The translations under genes were made by a program, and so were the position numbers. The notes beneath the pieces were generated by a model that was not told where the DNA came from, did no database searches, and was given only the letters and a program-made list of their open reading frames with translations. From Blastomussa wellsi (taxonomy: Eukaryota > Cnidaria > Anthozoa > Scleractinia > Plerogyridae), in the NCBI GenBank assembly GCA_947652115.1, contig OX393568.1:24172963-24236962 (forward strand): a stretch of DNA of 64,000 nt, given 5' to 3'. This document shows, piece by piece, positions 40,901-55,900 of the stretch (position 1 is its first letter; the number at the start of each line of letters is the position of its first letter).

Positions 40901-43900
40901 ATGGGTAAATCATACGGCTTCGCTTTGCTGTTAGCGTCAGGAAACGTCGAATAATGAGATGGGCTGCGTTTTCCACATCACCGTGAACGTACAAGCGTTT
41001 CTTCCCGTCCTCCCACCATTGTAGATAGCTTTCGTAACGAGCACTATCAGTGCGAACCATTCCATTTTTTGCTAGCTGATCGCCTAGATCTGTTAGCCTA
41101 AACGCCGGCTTCCTTGCTTGTTTCTCGAACTCTTTCTCCTCTTCACAAATCCATCTTACCATAAGTGGCGCAGAACCAATTAGTTGCAAACAAGATGAAA
41201 CTTTAAGGAAGTTATCGGTACCTGAACGGCGTTTCTCTTCTGGCACTCCCTTCCACGAGACATTAGCAAACTGTTCAATTCGTTTGCTGACCGCTTTTGT
41301 CATCCTTACACTCCGAACGTGCGGCCATGTGATGTGGAATTCTCGATAGCCAGAAGAGGGAAACAAGAAGTCGTAGAAACGTTGGCACGTTTGAAATGTT
41401 TGGAAATCCTTAAAATGTAACGGGGAAGCGTCCTGATTCTGCTGGCTTGAAGTCATCCCTGAAGTGAACGATTCAACAACTGATTCCAGATATATAGAGT
41501 GGAACAAGGCGTGGAAGCGGTGGCTGAAGAACTCTCCTGCGTCTTCGTGTTGGTATGCACAACTTGGATTGCCGCACTGTGTTCCCACGGTTGCTTTTCT
41601 GCATACAGAATTTCTCGACCAGGTCTTTTCCAGCATGGTACGAATCATTGTCACGACGCTAAATGCAAGTTTTATTAGGTACTGCCCAATCTTTTGGTGT
41701 GCTTCGGTTGTATCGATCGTTGCCTCAGTGTTAGAACTATTGCCTTTGATGAATTCAGAATCGACCTTAGCGAATCTCCCCCCGCATTTGCAGAAGTACC
41801 TCTTTTTCTGTGCAACGTCCGTTTTGAAAAGTCCAAAGTGCTCTTCACACTTTGTTATTTCAATTTGTTCCGCCATGGTCAGCTTAGCGGCAGGCGTGTA
41901 CATCAAAGTAACCACTCGTAGTACCCTCTCCAGGGCTCGTACAGGCAACCACTGTCTGTAGTTTTTTGGAGGGATACAACTTGTCGTCTCAAGCAATTCC
42001 GCTACACTCTCGACTTCTCCGCAGCAATTTTTACATTTGTCGAACAATCTACCGGCCTCTTGAAGCTTCTGGATATCTCTGGATAGCTTCCCAAGCATCA
42101 AAAATGCTTCCGCTTGGCCGTTAACGTCGCCACAACACTGGTACTTCTCCAATGCAAGTTGAAGAATCTCAGCATTATTTTTAGTCTCCACGGTTGTACG
42201 GGCTTGTGCTATGAGGCAATCAGCAGCAAATGTGGGATCACTAGAGTACTTCACCGCTTCTTCAAATCTTCCTATGTCTCTCAAAAGCCGAGCAGCTTCA
42301 TCTCGTCTTCCATCATCGTCCAAAGCTCTGGCTGCCTCTAGTATGCATCCCCGTTTCTTGAAGAATGCGATGCGATCAGTGCTAGATGGAAGATGCTGAA
42401 GGACCTTTTCCATTTCTTGTGTGTTGCCTTGCTTGAAATGCTGATCTGCCAGTTGGTGACGAAGTCTCTCGATAGTACGTGTAGGTTTTGGTGGAATGAT
42501 TCCTTGCCTTCCCTCACCACTTTTGGAAAGGATGTTGAAGCGTTCCAGGGCTCCGAGAGCCTCTTCATATAGGCGTGCCTGACAAAAGGTCTCAATTGCT
42601 TCAGCATAGTTGTTCTGCGATTCATAGCATCTGCTTGCTTCTTTGTAGAGCCGTTGCTTCTTGAATAGCCGAGCAGCTTTTTGAAACTAATGAGAAAAAA
42701 AATACTGCAATTTTATAAACTTGAAATAATAATGAAAACCGAGCTGACACATCGACTAGGCCTTACAGAGGAATATCTATTTCTATTTAAAGGTTCAAAA
42801 ATTTACCTTTCCTGTCTTCTCGTAAAGTTTGGCCAACAAAACCCACTCTCTGGCATTGTTCAGACAAATCTCAGCTTCATCGTACATGTCGCATTTCAAA
42901 AAGCTCTCAGCGGCTCTCAGGAATTCGTCCCGCATTCGTTGGCGATTCGTGGAACGGAATTGACTGGCTTCTGCTGCTTGCTGTTGTGCTTGGCTCTTTT
43001 GCAGCATTAACTCATCACCGGCAAAAGTGAAGCATTGTATCGCGGCCACCCACAGTCTGTGGTTGTAAAAGCGCATGCCTCCTTTGCGCCACTCTTCAGG
43101 TGCTGACTTAGCAGCAAACATGTTAGCCAGTTCACCTGATCCTGTGTCGCGGCCTCCTATTGCCACAACTTTCACTAGGCCAAGTCTTTGGAAATATTCA
43201 AACACGGGTGCTCTGGAGTCCTCGTCTTCATCAAAGAACCAGACATTAACTCTTGCTCGAGTGATGGCTGTGTATAAATACTTGAACTCAGAATTAAGAA
43301 CTTTGTGCTTTTCAGGGTCAAAGTCCAGGGGACGGGCTCTTTGCACGTTCACGCTTTCCTCAGTTACCTCTACCAGTCCGGTAGAACTGGTGATGTTCGC
43401 TACGATTTGATGTTCCATAAAACTCGCAACAACTCGCCATTCTTTTCCAGCCTAAAATAAGAGAAACAGGAAGAGTTTAATGACAAAGTGCCAACCAGTC
43501 ATTTGTACACTTTATGATATTGAACTAAAATGTTATGCAAGTGTGAGACTCTCTCATGGTCAGCTGCCAGAAGGAAGCAGCGCTCTCTCTTTCTCACCAT
43601 ACATGCAATGTACCTGTTTGTGCAGTTTGGGTGGAATACACAAGAATGCTAGAATAACGACAACAGAGCCAATTTGTAATCCACTGATAACAACAGACCC
43701 TCCCTGGCTGTAATTACATCTTCATTAGCATAATAAAGCTATGGCAAAGCTGATTTTGACCATTTACCTGAGAATCTTTGAAAAAGTTGTAAATCAAAAC
43801 GTCATCAAACTCAAGTCCCTTAGCTTCGTAGATGGTCATAACAAGCCCATGCTTTAGCTCGTCTGGCATGGATTCCCTGGCCTCATTTGACGCCACAAGA

Positions 43901-46900
43901 ACTACTTGGTGCGCTCCAAATTCAATCCTCGATGACTGCCGCTGATTTCCTTGAAGAATCATTGCAAGGTCTGTCGGACTGCAGGACTCTAAAAGAACTG
44001 GCTTGGGCCCCTCAAAAAGGCCTTCATCTTTTTGTAGCCTGTCAAATGAGTCACGAAAGTAATGCAGCAGCAAATCTACGACACTGGAGGCGAGACGAAG
44101 AATTCCTGCATGTGATCGATAATTGTGTGTCAATTGGTACAGCCTTTTAGGGACTCTTATGAAATCGTGGTGATCCTCCCTGATACCGGCGGCCTTCTTG
44201 GCGTGATGAAACAGAGACTTAAGATCATCAAAGCGGAATGCAATGCCCCTCATGATGCTCTGTGCCGTGTCACCAGTGAAGAACAGCTTGTCTGGAAAAC
44301 GACAGCAACGAATCAATAACGACAATTCTGCTTGGGTGAAGTCTTGCGTCTCGTCTACGTAGAACTGATGAACTGACCACTCAGGTGCAGGAATGCTCTG
44401 AAGACGTCGGTGAATGTTGAACACGAGATCTGCTTCATCAAACATTCGATTCGAGGAATGCACTCGTTGATACACGCGGAATAGATCGTATACCACTTTT
44501 CTATCGGCGGAAAAGTTCGGTGCCTTTTTCTTTCCGATTGACTCGTAATCTTCAAGGGAAAGCACTCCATTTTCACTCAGCAAGGCTTCGGCAGAACCTT
44601 TTATGAAAGACCGTATTTCTGTCCACACTAAAGTTGGATGGTAGTCAATTTTCTCCTTTGAAGACTTTTTCATCTTTGGCCACATCTCAGCTTGGAAAAC
44701 TTGATAAGTAATTTCTCTCCTTGGATCTCGTTCTTCTTTAGCTGTTTCTTTCCTTCTTTCCTTTGTTTCTTCGTTACCTTTTCCAGTTCCAGGGACGTCT
44801 TCCTCTACTTCATCATCACTTTCGTCGTCTGACTCTGTAGCTGGAATGAATTGCAAATGATTATCTTCTTCTCCCCATCCATCGATTTTTCGAAGCAAAC
44901 TTCCATCTGCAGCACGCTTAAAGAACGATTCTCCTGGAAGAGATGCATCCAACATTAGAAGCCAGTCACGAGAGTTTACAAAAAGTGGCCAAGCCTCTTC
45001 ATCAACGTCTTGAATCTTTGTGGGGACCTGCTGGTCCTCAAATGGTTTGCGGTGTTCTGCAGCTGGGCATGCATGGCAAAGTTCTTTGAAATTTTTCTCA
45101 ACTTCGCTGCAGAGAATCGTGTTCTTTGTGATAAATACCTGATGGAGATGTTCGTACATCTGAGGTTGATTCTTTTCGTCAGGATTGTTTTCTTCACATT
45201 GGTTTTCGTCTTTTGGAAGGTGCGTGGCGTATGAACCGAGGTACGTATTTTCTTTTAAAGCTGAATCAAGGGCAGAATCTACACACGCATTGAACTGTTG
45301 GCATTCGGAAGCCAGAGATATTCTGTCTTGTTTACATGAAGCGTGGTCTGTTCTTTCATCTGCTGTACTTCGAAGGTTACCCTTTTCTTCACCTCTAGTG
45401 GTTTCCAATGGAGGTACATACTTTGGAATATGGGGACCAGCAGTCACAGCACTCTCCCAGTACCTTTGAAAATTATCCCAGAGGCGATAGAGACAGCACG
45501 TGGTCTTGCCCGTACCACTGCGACCCAGAAGAATGATGGGCATTGGAGGATCCGGACGGAGGTTAACAATGGCATGCTCAAGCTCGGTTATCTTGAAGGG
45601 AAAGTCGATTTTAGTAGAAGTATCACTTTCGAGGACTGTTTTCACCAGAGCTGTACTGAAGGAGTAAAACTTGAGAATGTGATATTCTTGTTCGTTTGCA
45701 CTCGCAGGTGGAAAGAAAATCTGAGACAAATCGTTACGGAAAGTTGACTTCTTTGGGACATCCTTCGTCACTTGCGAATTGTTTACTTGCTCCAGATCCT
45801 GTATCTCTGCGTACTTGTTGGGTAGACATTCGCTTGATGATGTACTTTCGCTTCGGGCTTCCACAGTAATACCTTTCAGCTTCTTCTTTATGATACAGTC
45901 CATTCCTCGGTTGTGTGATTTGACAATATGTTCAATCGAGCGTTGGAGTTTGCCGTGGTCTAGTACGATGTCCCACACTCGGATGATATCTGAGTATATT
46001 CGTCCTTCAGGATTTGCCATGTTCAAACGAAGTTCCGGATTTTCGCTGCATCTGCCAGAAAAGGCGATTGTTTTCTCCCAAAGTATTCGCTGACTTTTTG
46101 TCAACTTTGACTCGTAAAGTTGGATGCCTTCCCTCTTTGCTTCACCCTCCAGTCTCTTACACATTGTCTTGTTCCATCTGCCGTTTGCCAACATGCGAAT
46201 TTTATCAATGATGCGTCTCCGTGCACAATTGTCTACCTTTTTGCTCCTCATGACTTTCCAAACTCGATCAGTGCAGTCTACTTCCCAAGGCAGGTCTTCA
46301 AAGGGAGATTTGAAGTCAATGGCAGCTTCCGCATCCTGATCTTCTCCGATCTCATTGTCACCAATAACTGCATCATCTTCTTCATTAGGCTTCAGGACGA
46401 GCTCATCTTCGTCTTTCAACAGTCCGTCGTAATCGTCCGCCCTGTTGTGTGGCTCTGAAGGTTCATTGGAAATTTCATTGTCATCTTGGTCATCATTTGC
46501 ATCTAACAGAGCGAATGTGGCAAGTGGTGATAAGGAATCTATCAGGCTGACAACATTTTCTCGCCTTTGCATTCTCAGTTGTTGTTTGTCCTCGATTTTG
46601 TTGACTTTGTTCTCTTCAGCAGGTGGTGAAGTCACCTCCTCGAGCTCTGACAAATCTTCATCTTTTGTAGTTGTCAAAGAAGTGTCTTGATGTTGTTCGT
46701 CGGTGGAAACATTTTCACCTTCCACCTTGGAAGGAGAGGAAGCGCTGGACTTGTAAGACTCCAACGCAGTATTTAGCATCTTCCAACGAGGATCGTTTTT
46801 GTACAGCATATCAATTGGATTTTTCTTTTCCTTGTTTCGGAGGTTGGGATTTACAATGGCATCGCGAAGTATCCGAATCGCTTTGCACTTATTTGGTGTT

Positions 46901-49900
46901 GATCTTCTACCAGTGCATGCGAGATGATAAAGAGTGTCGCCTTTGGCATCCTGGACATTCTCAATCTCAGGAATTGTACACGCCAGCATTGCTTCCAAGA
47001 ATCTGAATGTTCCTGACAAGAAATAAATGACAAATTGAAATGAAAAAAGTGATTTCAGTAGTAATGTGCATTTTACAAGCTGATAAGCATGCAAATTATT
47101 GCCAATTTGTTGTTCTCAACGCTCGTTCAAATACCCTCTCACTTCCACCTGGTCTGGGCCAAAACCCGAGAGACCATGTTTACCGTCCAGTGATTTATAT
47201 ATTAGTTAAGGTTTTGAAAGATTTTGTGAATCTAGATCTCGAGAGCTAAGGCGCGCAGAAGTATTGGCAAATGCCTCAAAACGAAAGAGAAAGCTTCTTG
47301 GTACTTCGGCTAGTTCTTGTATGAGAGAGCCATGGGGACGTAAGATAAACGTTTTCGATATTCTAGAGTATTTCACACTGAACAGATTTGTGTAGTGAAC
47401 GCTAAGCCTGTGATTAAATCCAGTAAAGAACACTGATATAACTGTCACTGATAGTGGCATGTCAGTCTTAGAGGTTGCCCAGTCAATATAGTTTGAAATG
47501 TATATCAAATTCAACTTACTTACCATCTTTCAGTCCTATCCTCAAAGCTTGGTGAATTATTGGCTCTCCGTCTTTTCCCACAACACACGGATTGGCTCCA
47601 TTGTGAAGTAGCTTTTCCACAAGAGGAAGGTTTTGCAGTCTCATTGCTACATCCAAAGGAATGACATCCGATCCCTCAATGGGGTTCGCTGAAGCTCCGT
47701 GCTTAAGGAGGACTGATATCAGCGGCAGTCGCTCAGGGACAGAAGAACGAATAATTTCTCCGAGTGGGACACTCGATGCGTCAATCCCAGTTGCCAGTCC
47801 TCCATCTCCTATTGGCTGTGATGTAGGTCCTCCCCCTCCTAGATACAGGATTCTAAGTTTGTGCCAGTCTCTCTTGGTAATCACGTTTAGCGCCAGTTTG
47901 TTGAGCAGCTGGGTCGGCACAGGGGTTGTGAGAGCTGATGTCATTTCTAAGAATAAAAAGATGTTTGTTTTCGGTGGTGCACGTCAACGAATTTTACGGT
48001 TACTTCATAATGGTTTAGAACTATTACTGGGCTTTTATTTAAATACACAAAAAGCAGGAACAAGAAAGGATGGACGGAGTATTCTATCTTGGTAAAAGAT
48101 GACTCTAAAGCCGGAGAAACGTACAGGTGAGTGCAGTTTGTTGGTTATTTGCACTCGGTTACTCCTTGACGTACATGGTTATTTTGTCGAAAAGCTATGT
48201 TTATTGTGATTCAAATGTAATTAATTCCAGGAATGCTTGTTTGTTACCTTCAAGACTGACAGCAATGTCAATGGCGTCCCTCAAAAGACCATGAATGGTG
48301 TTTTCATCTGTAGTTCTTTTAAGGCACTCGTTTGTCACTTGCATAGCTTCTCTTTTCCTCTTCAAAGCTCGTAAACAATGAAGCTGGTTTAGATATCCCT
48401 AGATAACACATGTGTGTTTTTCAGTTTTCATTTGATTGTATTTGCAAACGAGTTACTTTTTTGCTATCCACTTTTTAGCTACCCTAAGCACAAGAGCGAG
48501 GAGAAGATCAGCTATTTAAATACCTCTAACAGTTCTGGATTCATCTTCGATGCATTTTTCGCATCCTCCAATCCACTGTCGAAGTCACCTAACTGTTGTA
48601 CAGCCTGCGAACGTGTGCATAACAGAAGTGAAAACGTCTGCTTTGAGTCAGCTGGAGTGTACTTCAATGCTAAATTCACGTACTCGACACAAAACGCGTA
48701 GTTACTTGACTTGAAGGCGTGAGTGGCTCGAGAATTCCATCTGTTAGCTTCTTCCTTTAGGGACAAGATTGACAAGGTGGTCGTTATTTTACTTACAATG
48801 TTGATGTGATACTATTTTCATTAAGGTTTGGAGACCTTTAAAATGCCACCGTCGTCATTATTGAAGCTCTAAACGCCTCCACTATAATTAATAGAGAAGG
48901 CGGCCGCTACCACATAGATACACACAACTTACAAAGCACACGTATACAATTACCTCTGATTTCATTGGTCGCTGTTTAAAGCACTCCTTTCCGGCATCAA
49001 TGGATCTTTCATGCTCGTTTAAGTTGAAGTGAGCTTCTGCCAAACCGTGGTATACCTGTGGCAACATTGCCTGGTCTGTACTGGAATCCGTGAGGTAAAG
49101 AGACATGTTGAGTAGCATAACAGCTTTTTTATTGTCGTTAGCGTCTAACGCCTTGCGGCCAAGTTGAAGCCACTGCTTTGGTTGACCCTGTATAAGATAA
49201 GACACTTTAGTATATACTAAAACAGAGGATAGCGGTGTTGGCGCACTGTGATTAGCTATTTACACATGGCTGCTGCCTGGTTAGCTCAGTAGCTAGAGCG
49301 CCGGACTGCTGTGTGGAAGGTCTCGGGTTCTTAAAATAACTGAGGAGAATGTGCTGCTTTTGTAATGACATCTGCAAATGGTTAGATGTTCTAGTCTTCT
49401 CCTATAAGGTCCCGTCTCCTGCATCTGTTACCACAAAGAGTAGGAAACGAGGTTTCCGGTGGTTCATGGGTTGGTGCTTAACATAGGGAGAAACTCAGTG
49501 CACCTTTTCCCCTTGGACGGACGTGTCCAAGGAAATTGATTATGAGTTTTTGCTATTCATCGCCAAGCAACTCGGTAAACATCAACAACAACAACACTGA
49601 GGTGAATAGTTTTTAATCATTAATCCTATAAGTTTGTACAGTGATGAATTCCGAAGCACTGTTTATGTAAAGTAATGGTGCAACTGAAGGTCTATCAAAG
49701 GAGACCTCTTCTATAAGAGCTCATATAATGTGAATGCAGTATGATCCCTCACGAGGAAGTACACGTTTAGAGATCCCCGATAAGAGTATCTTTTTTGTCA
49801 GCAATATCTTGGAATATAATTACAATACCTCTCTGTTGATGAAAACGCCATGGCCAACGATGCACGATGGATCCGCGTTATTTTTCAGCAGAGTCACAGC

Positions 49901-52900
49901 TAAAGGAAAGTTCATAATTTCCATTGCAACCAAAAGCGGGGGTCTGGCACAACCTCGTAATCCTGTCGGTGATGCGCCATGTTGAAGGAGAATTGTGACA
50001 AGCCTGTGTAAATCTTTAACGTCTGACCCAATCAGAAGGTCTAAAGGCACACATGATGCGTCACAATCTGAAGCGAGACCCCTAGGTTTCTTACTTCCAA
50101 CGGTACCAAGATACAGAAACCTGAGCTTCATCCATTCATTCTTCACGCCTGCGTCTTTCACCAAAAATTGAAGTGTTTGTGGTGCCAACGTGCACGTTAT
50201 GTGGGACTCTCCACCTACATGAAATGTGAAGTTAGTCATATTTTTCAACAGAAATATTTCATATCTTTGATTCGTAGTCATAGTTGCCGGACGTAGATTA
50301 ATTTCTGTAACAAATTCCAATCCATCACAACTTAAGAGGTGCCAACGCGTCAAAAGCTATATGACCTGGTCCAACTCGGAAAGATTAAGTATTTATTAAT
50401 CGAATAGTTTGTGGCGATTACACATAAACCTTGTCAGTGCCACTGGTCCGACCATAAATGGAATGTGACTTGGATAAAGTGAAAATGATGAAGAATCGTT
50501 AATTCTCAAGTCGAATTACTCAGAAAAACAATTTTCTGAGCCCCAACGGGAGTCAAGCTCAATGCATGACCTTTGAGATACAAATTTTACAATTTTTCAA
50601 ATTTGTCAAGTCAAAAACGTTGAATGAAGGTGAGCTTTTTGGGGTCACTTTGGCCCACTGGCATACCGACTGGACGCTCATTGGTTCGACCCTCTTTGGG
50701 GGTTCAGAAAATCGTTTTTCTGAGTACTTTTTTGGACTTAAGAATTATTTTCACTGGTCCTCCGTTCGAATCTTTCCATGTTCACATGTCTGCTCAGCAG
50801 CAATACAACATTTAAAGGAACCTTTCTCGAATATTTCACTTTACGTATTGTAGACAACTGATGTCATCAATGGTGTCACCAACCTTCGATGTTCATAGCA
50901 GTTGAAATAATTTCATTCGCTGTGGTCTCTTTCTCTTTGTCGCTAACAGCGTGAGCATGCGCTTTACAGAACGCTTGGAGTGCATCTTTGTGTCTTTTCA
51001 ACTGAAGAAGGCAGGTTCCCTGCCGTGAATGGCCCTATTAAGTACAAGTAAATGGATAATTGATAAGTTGGAGAATATTTGATACGACGTAAACTCTTAG
51101 AGATAGAGTTACCCTACGTTATGATCACGGTAGTATTTGTCTGGCCATTTTGGGGTTTGTATAAAATAACCGTCGGCTGCGATTACATAAATTTATAATA
51201 AATTAATAACATACGTTAATTATAAAATATAATAGTGCTCCTACATATTAAACATTTTATCCATTTTTAATAACATTTTTAATAATCGCCACTCACCCTG
51301 AACCACTTTGGCCTAACTCTAGTGCATTTTTCTGCATCTGCGAGAGCTTCGTTAAACATCCCCAAGTTGATTAACGCCAAACATCGATTGCTCAGAAGAG
51401 CTGTGGTTATCTCAGTGTTTGAAGCTGGCGTGAAATCCAAGGCCAGTGTGTAGTAGTCAGCCATTAAATGGTATTTACCTTCCTTGTGTAACTCATTACC
51501 CCAGTGCTTCCACTGTGTAGCTTTGGTCTTTATGGAGACAAAACATGGGAAAATGACAAGGGTGAAAGATATGTAAACTTGGAAGCAAATAGTGAGGAAA
51601 TCAGTATCCAAATAAAAACTGTTGATAACTGAATATCGAAGAGCATCCAACGCCAAGTGAACTAAATTAATTATGAAATTTCATTAATTGAAGGGATAAT
51701 TAATAATACGTTATCCTTGTTATGAGACAGCAAAACAGGCGAAGCGTCCATTTTGAACACACAATTTATTGCACGCGTTCAAGCACGCGGTTATCCGGGA
51801 ATGTTGGATTACATAACAATCAAATGCGAGTAACGCAAAACAGTAACGTGACATAACATGACATCCTTAGCTTATTCTTCCGTCCTCTGTTCCCAATAAT
51901 CTGATTCTTGGTGTTTTAAAAGTTCCATCTGGGCAGCTGTAACTTTTAGTTTCAGCTGTGTATTACTCTCTTGGGCACATTTAATTTCAACGTAACAACT
52001 CAGTGTTTGTCTACGGTATTTAAGGTGCAGTTTTACCTAAAGTTTGAGCTTTTTGGTTTTCGTTATTATAATATTTTTCCAGTTTACCACAATAACTTTG
52101 TAGAATTCATCCATTTTGGTATACTCTGGTCGTTTTAATTAAAAGATAACGGATGACTTCATACGAAGTCGGCATCCTATAAAATAGAAACTGACAATAG
52201 CTTTTCGTTCGAACTTTGCCTATTGGTTATTCATCTTAAGGGAATTTAAGTTTTGCAATAAAAAAGAAAGGTCCCCTTGAAAATACCCCATAATTCCTTA
52301 AAATATGTTTGAGCTTCAGAAACGTTATTATTTGAATCGTTCACCCCACGTCTTGTGGGAGGAGAAAAAATAGGGAGAAAATAAAACAAGAAATATAACT
52401 ATAGATATACTGTATTGACTTCAAGAAACAATTTAATATATATTTCATCATAAAAACACACATTTCCAGTCGACCCTCGAGGCGACAAGATCTGTTAAAT
52501 AGGTTCACGTTTCCGTCGATTATTTAATTTTCTGCAATAGAAATTTGTTTATATTCCTGTTATAGGTAGAAGGTGATTGCCAGTCTCATAAAAAGAGAAA
52601 ACTATAGGTCACCATCATCGTTTACGAGTAAACGACAATTTATCACTCCCACAAGCCAAGCCGTAAAGAAAACTCCGCAATTTTCTTTATGTGTGCGCGC
52701 TAATGACGCAAGAAATCGTGTTCAGTAAGGATGCGCAATGCAAAACAGGGGAATGACCTTAAGGCAAAAAAAATGCGTTCAAAGCAATAATGGAAAATTA
52801 TTTTCATGAGGTGACCAGTGAGGGGTCACAACCGAGCCATCTCCTTGCACGCATTAGAAGAGGGCGTGGAAATGCATGTGTGTCCGAGGGTTGACCTTAC

Positions 52901-55900
52901 GAAAAACGTAAGATACGTAATAAAATCTCATTAAAATTATTACCTCATTCTTCTGACCCTTGCAGCTGTCTTTCAATTTCCGGCCTGTGTAAAAACAGTC
53001 AAGGAAGGACTTCTCTTTGAAATATAACTCACAAAGACGCTGAAGCACTTCCTGTTGCTCATCGACTGATGTTTCATCGTGACTCAAAGACAGTTGTAAA
53101 AGCTTGATGGCTTTCTGGTTCTCTCCTTTACGTACCGCTTCCAGTCCATCTGCCCTGAATTTCCTCTGAGAACGCAAGTAAGCAAACAGTTAATCAACGG
53201 AATGCAAAACAACTAAAAAAGGAGGACTCAGCGGAGATCAAAAGCCGACGCTTCTGTCGGTCCTTCGTCTGCCGTGTACCATTAGAGTAGGTTTGTGTTT
53301 GCCACAGCAAACCGTTCAGCAGGAACTGTACAATGATTCTATGTATTTTCTTTGGTCTACTGATACGGATTTTTATCCCTTTATTTCGACAAAATAGGCT
53401 CCATTAAGCAGTTAAGTGTCAAATAATAGTATAGAGTCAGACAGCGCTAAAAATAAAAATTCCATTCCGATTTTCGAAATTGTTCATCTTGTTCCAAGTG
53501 GTTAAATCTCAGCGGTCTCATTGCAGTAAATACTGTTTTCCCAGCCCAAAAAAAGGCAAACCCCAGAGGAATTTATTTAAGAAGTACAAAAAGGTAACAA
53601 AATATGGGTGTGCTACAAATGAAGACTGCAAACCTGCAGACTGGCACTCCGATTAGTCTGAATAGAACTCTGGTTAGCATAAGCGTACGGGCAATTTTTT
53701 GCCAGGGGGGCTTGCTGCCCAAAAAACTCCGAGTTGCCTAAAATGTGGGGGTGGGAGTTGGGGGGGGGGCTGTAGTCTCCCCCCTCCACGGCCCGTACCC
53801 CGTACACCTATGCTGGTTAGCCTAAACAGCCCTAGGGTTAAAAATTCTCCCAGTCTGCAAGTCACACCGACCGACCGACACAATCTCAGGTTTGGCACAA
53901 ATTTGGTTATTTAATGTTTTATTTTTAAAAGTCCTTGGCCACCATAGATGAAGTGATGTTTTGGTAATATATAACACTGGGAACTTTTCGATATAGTTTG
54001 CCAAGGTAGAATAACGTAGCCAAAACGATAAGAATGAACTGGAACAGCTTCGAACGCGGAAAATAAAAATTATTGTTATTGTAATTTAAACTTGAAAAAT
54101 TTGGACTAAACTTTCCAAGATGAGTCATTCCGGACAGAGCTCCTTTAATCCAAATTCGACAATTCCTTTACCTTGGGAGGTTTATTTTTACTGCCATTGA
54201 CACTAGCTCCTGACTGATTGCCCCTATCCATCAGCATACTGGCCACATTAATTTTTCCTAGCTCAATGGCGACGTCGAGAGGACTTTTCCTTCCTTTAGG
54301 GGGATTAGCATTTGCTTTGTGATCCAGCAGGATGGTTATGAATTTCGCCAGGTCTGTAAAATCACACCGTATAACTTCTTCCAACGGGACACTGCTTGCA
54401 TCGCATCCCGTTGCAAGGCCTCCTGAGCCTTTTTTGTGCTGTTTATCTCCTCCAGCGCCCATAAACAGAAGATGAAGTCTGTTCCAGTCTCTGTCCGCAA
54501 CAGCTTTATTAATTACGGTTTGAACAACGTTTTGTGGAATGTTATATTGAATGCCTGAGGTGCCATCTGTATGGGAAAAGAGATACAAGTCAGCGTTTGC
54601 TTCGTCCTTAAAACCTTTTAAAACGTTCAGTTTCTTGCGTTTTAATTACCCTAACGGTCACTATATGTTCAGCGAGCACCAAATGCGATTGATCGATTAA
54701 CCAGTCGACCGATCTTTGATCATCGACTACACTCAATCAATCAATCCGAATCAGTCAACCACTCCTAGTCAGTCAGTCAGTCATTCAGTCAGTCAATCAA
54801 TCAGTTGATCAATTGCAATATGTATATATACATTTATAAAATAACTGAGATACTTCGCACGCTCTCATTGGTTGATAGGTGAGTTTAGATGAAAGCATGT
54901 AAACACAATTGTGACGTTTTAGTTTCCTGCGTAACTGAGCAACAGAGGACTTTTTCCGTGTTTACATAGCCTCATCTAAACACTCGGGGACTTAGGGGAA
55001 TTCTCGAAAGTTATACAAACCCGAGACGCAGTCGAGGGTTCGCATAACTGTCTCGAATTCTCCCAAACCCCCAAGTGTTGAGATGAGGCTATGCAGTCTA
55101 TGTAAACACGGCAAACGTCGTATACTGCTTAAATATTGCTGCCATCACCTTGAATTCACTAATATCAAAACTTAGAGGCGGGATGAAATAATGCCAATTT
55201 CGTATTTGTGATTAGAAAGAAAAATGAATTTGAAGAGCAATAAATATTCAAACCTTAATTCTCTATTGTACCTGCTAGTTGTAATGCCACGGACAGTAGT
55301 TGATTCAAGGTATCAACTTTGTCGTTTTCTGAACTTGAAGAGTCGCCGAGCAACAATTGAAGCGATCTTGAAAAAGACTTCATCGCCTCGTTGTATTTCT
55401 TTCTTGCAGAGAGACTAGAGCCCAGACGATACTGTGCCTGAAGTCAAGAAAACCACACCAGACATGTGCAGATAGATTCAGGAATCGAAATCAATTCATT
55501 TAGACACAGGAAGTACATTACCAATTAACCCTATGGCTTCTAAATTTTTTGGAAACAGGACCTATATTCCCGTTTCACATTGACGCGTGCGCATAAGGTA
55601 AAATTTGGATTTTCTGCTGGCCCATTCCGATCTTTGCTGTTACTTGCTTTTTCCTCTGCCTCTTTATTCTCGACACCTTGTTTTTACTTTTTCCCTACTG
55701 GTTCTACGGGTCCTCAATTCTGGTTGGATAGTTTGTGCCTGAAGACCTTACGCCTATTTGACACAAATATCCCCCTCCACCAGCCCCCCCCCCCCCCCGG
55801 AAAAAAGATCAGGTTTTGGGCGTTCCTACCCATGTCAGATCTGCAGTCGATACCCAAAATGGGCAAAGAATGGAATGAGATCTATTCTATCCACAGTGCG

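Noticed and set aside
41464..41961. 165-aa + strand ORF
   Set aside because: Lies antisense inside a conserved coding exon of the TRANK1-like gene; mirror of the real frame.
42338..42625. 95-aa minus ORF
   Set aside because: Wrong frame over the 5' part of TRANK1-like exon 17; the real frame is open without an ATG up to the acceptor at 42686.
45343..46458. Several 70-134 aa + strand ORFs
   Set aside because: All are antisense shadows of the 3.2-kb exon 15 of the TRANK1-like gene.
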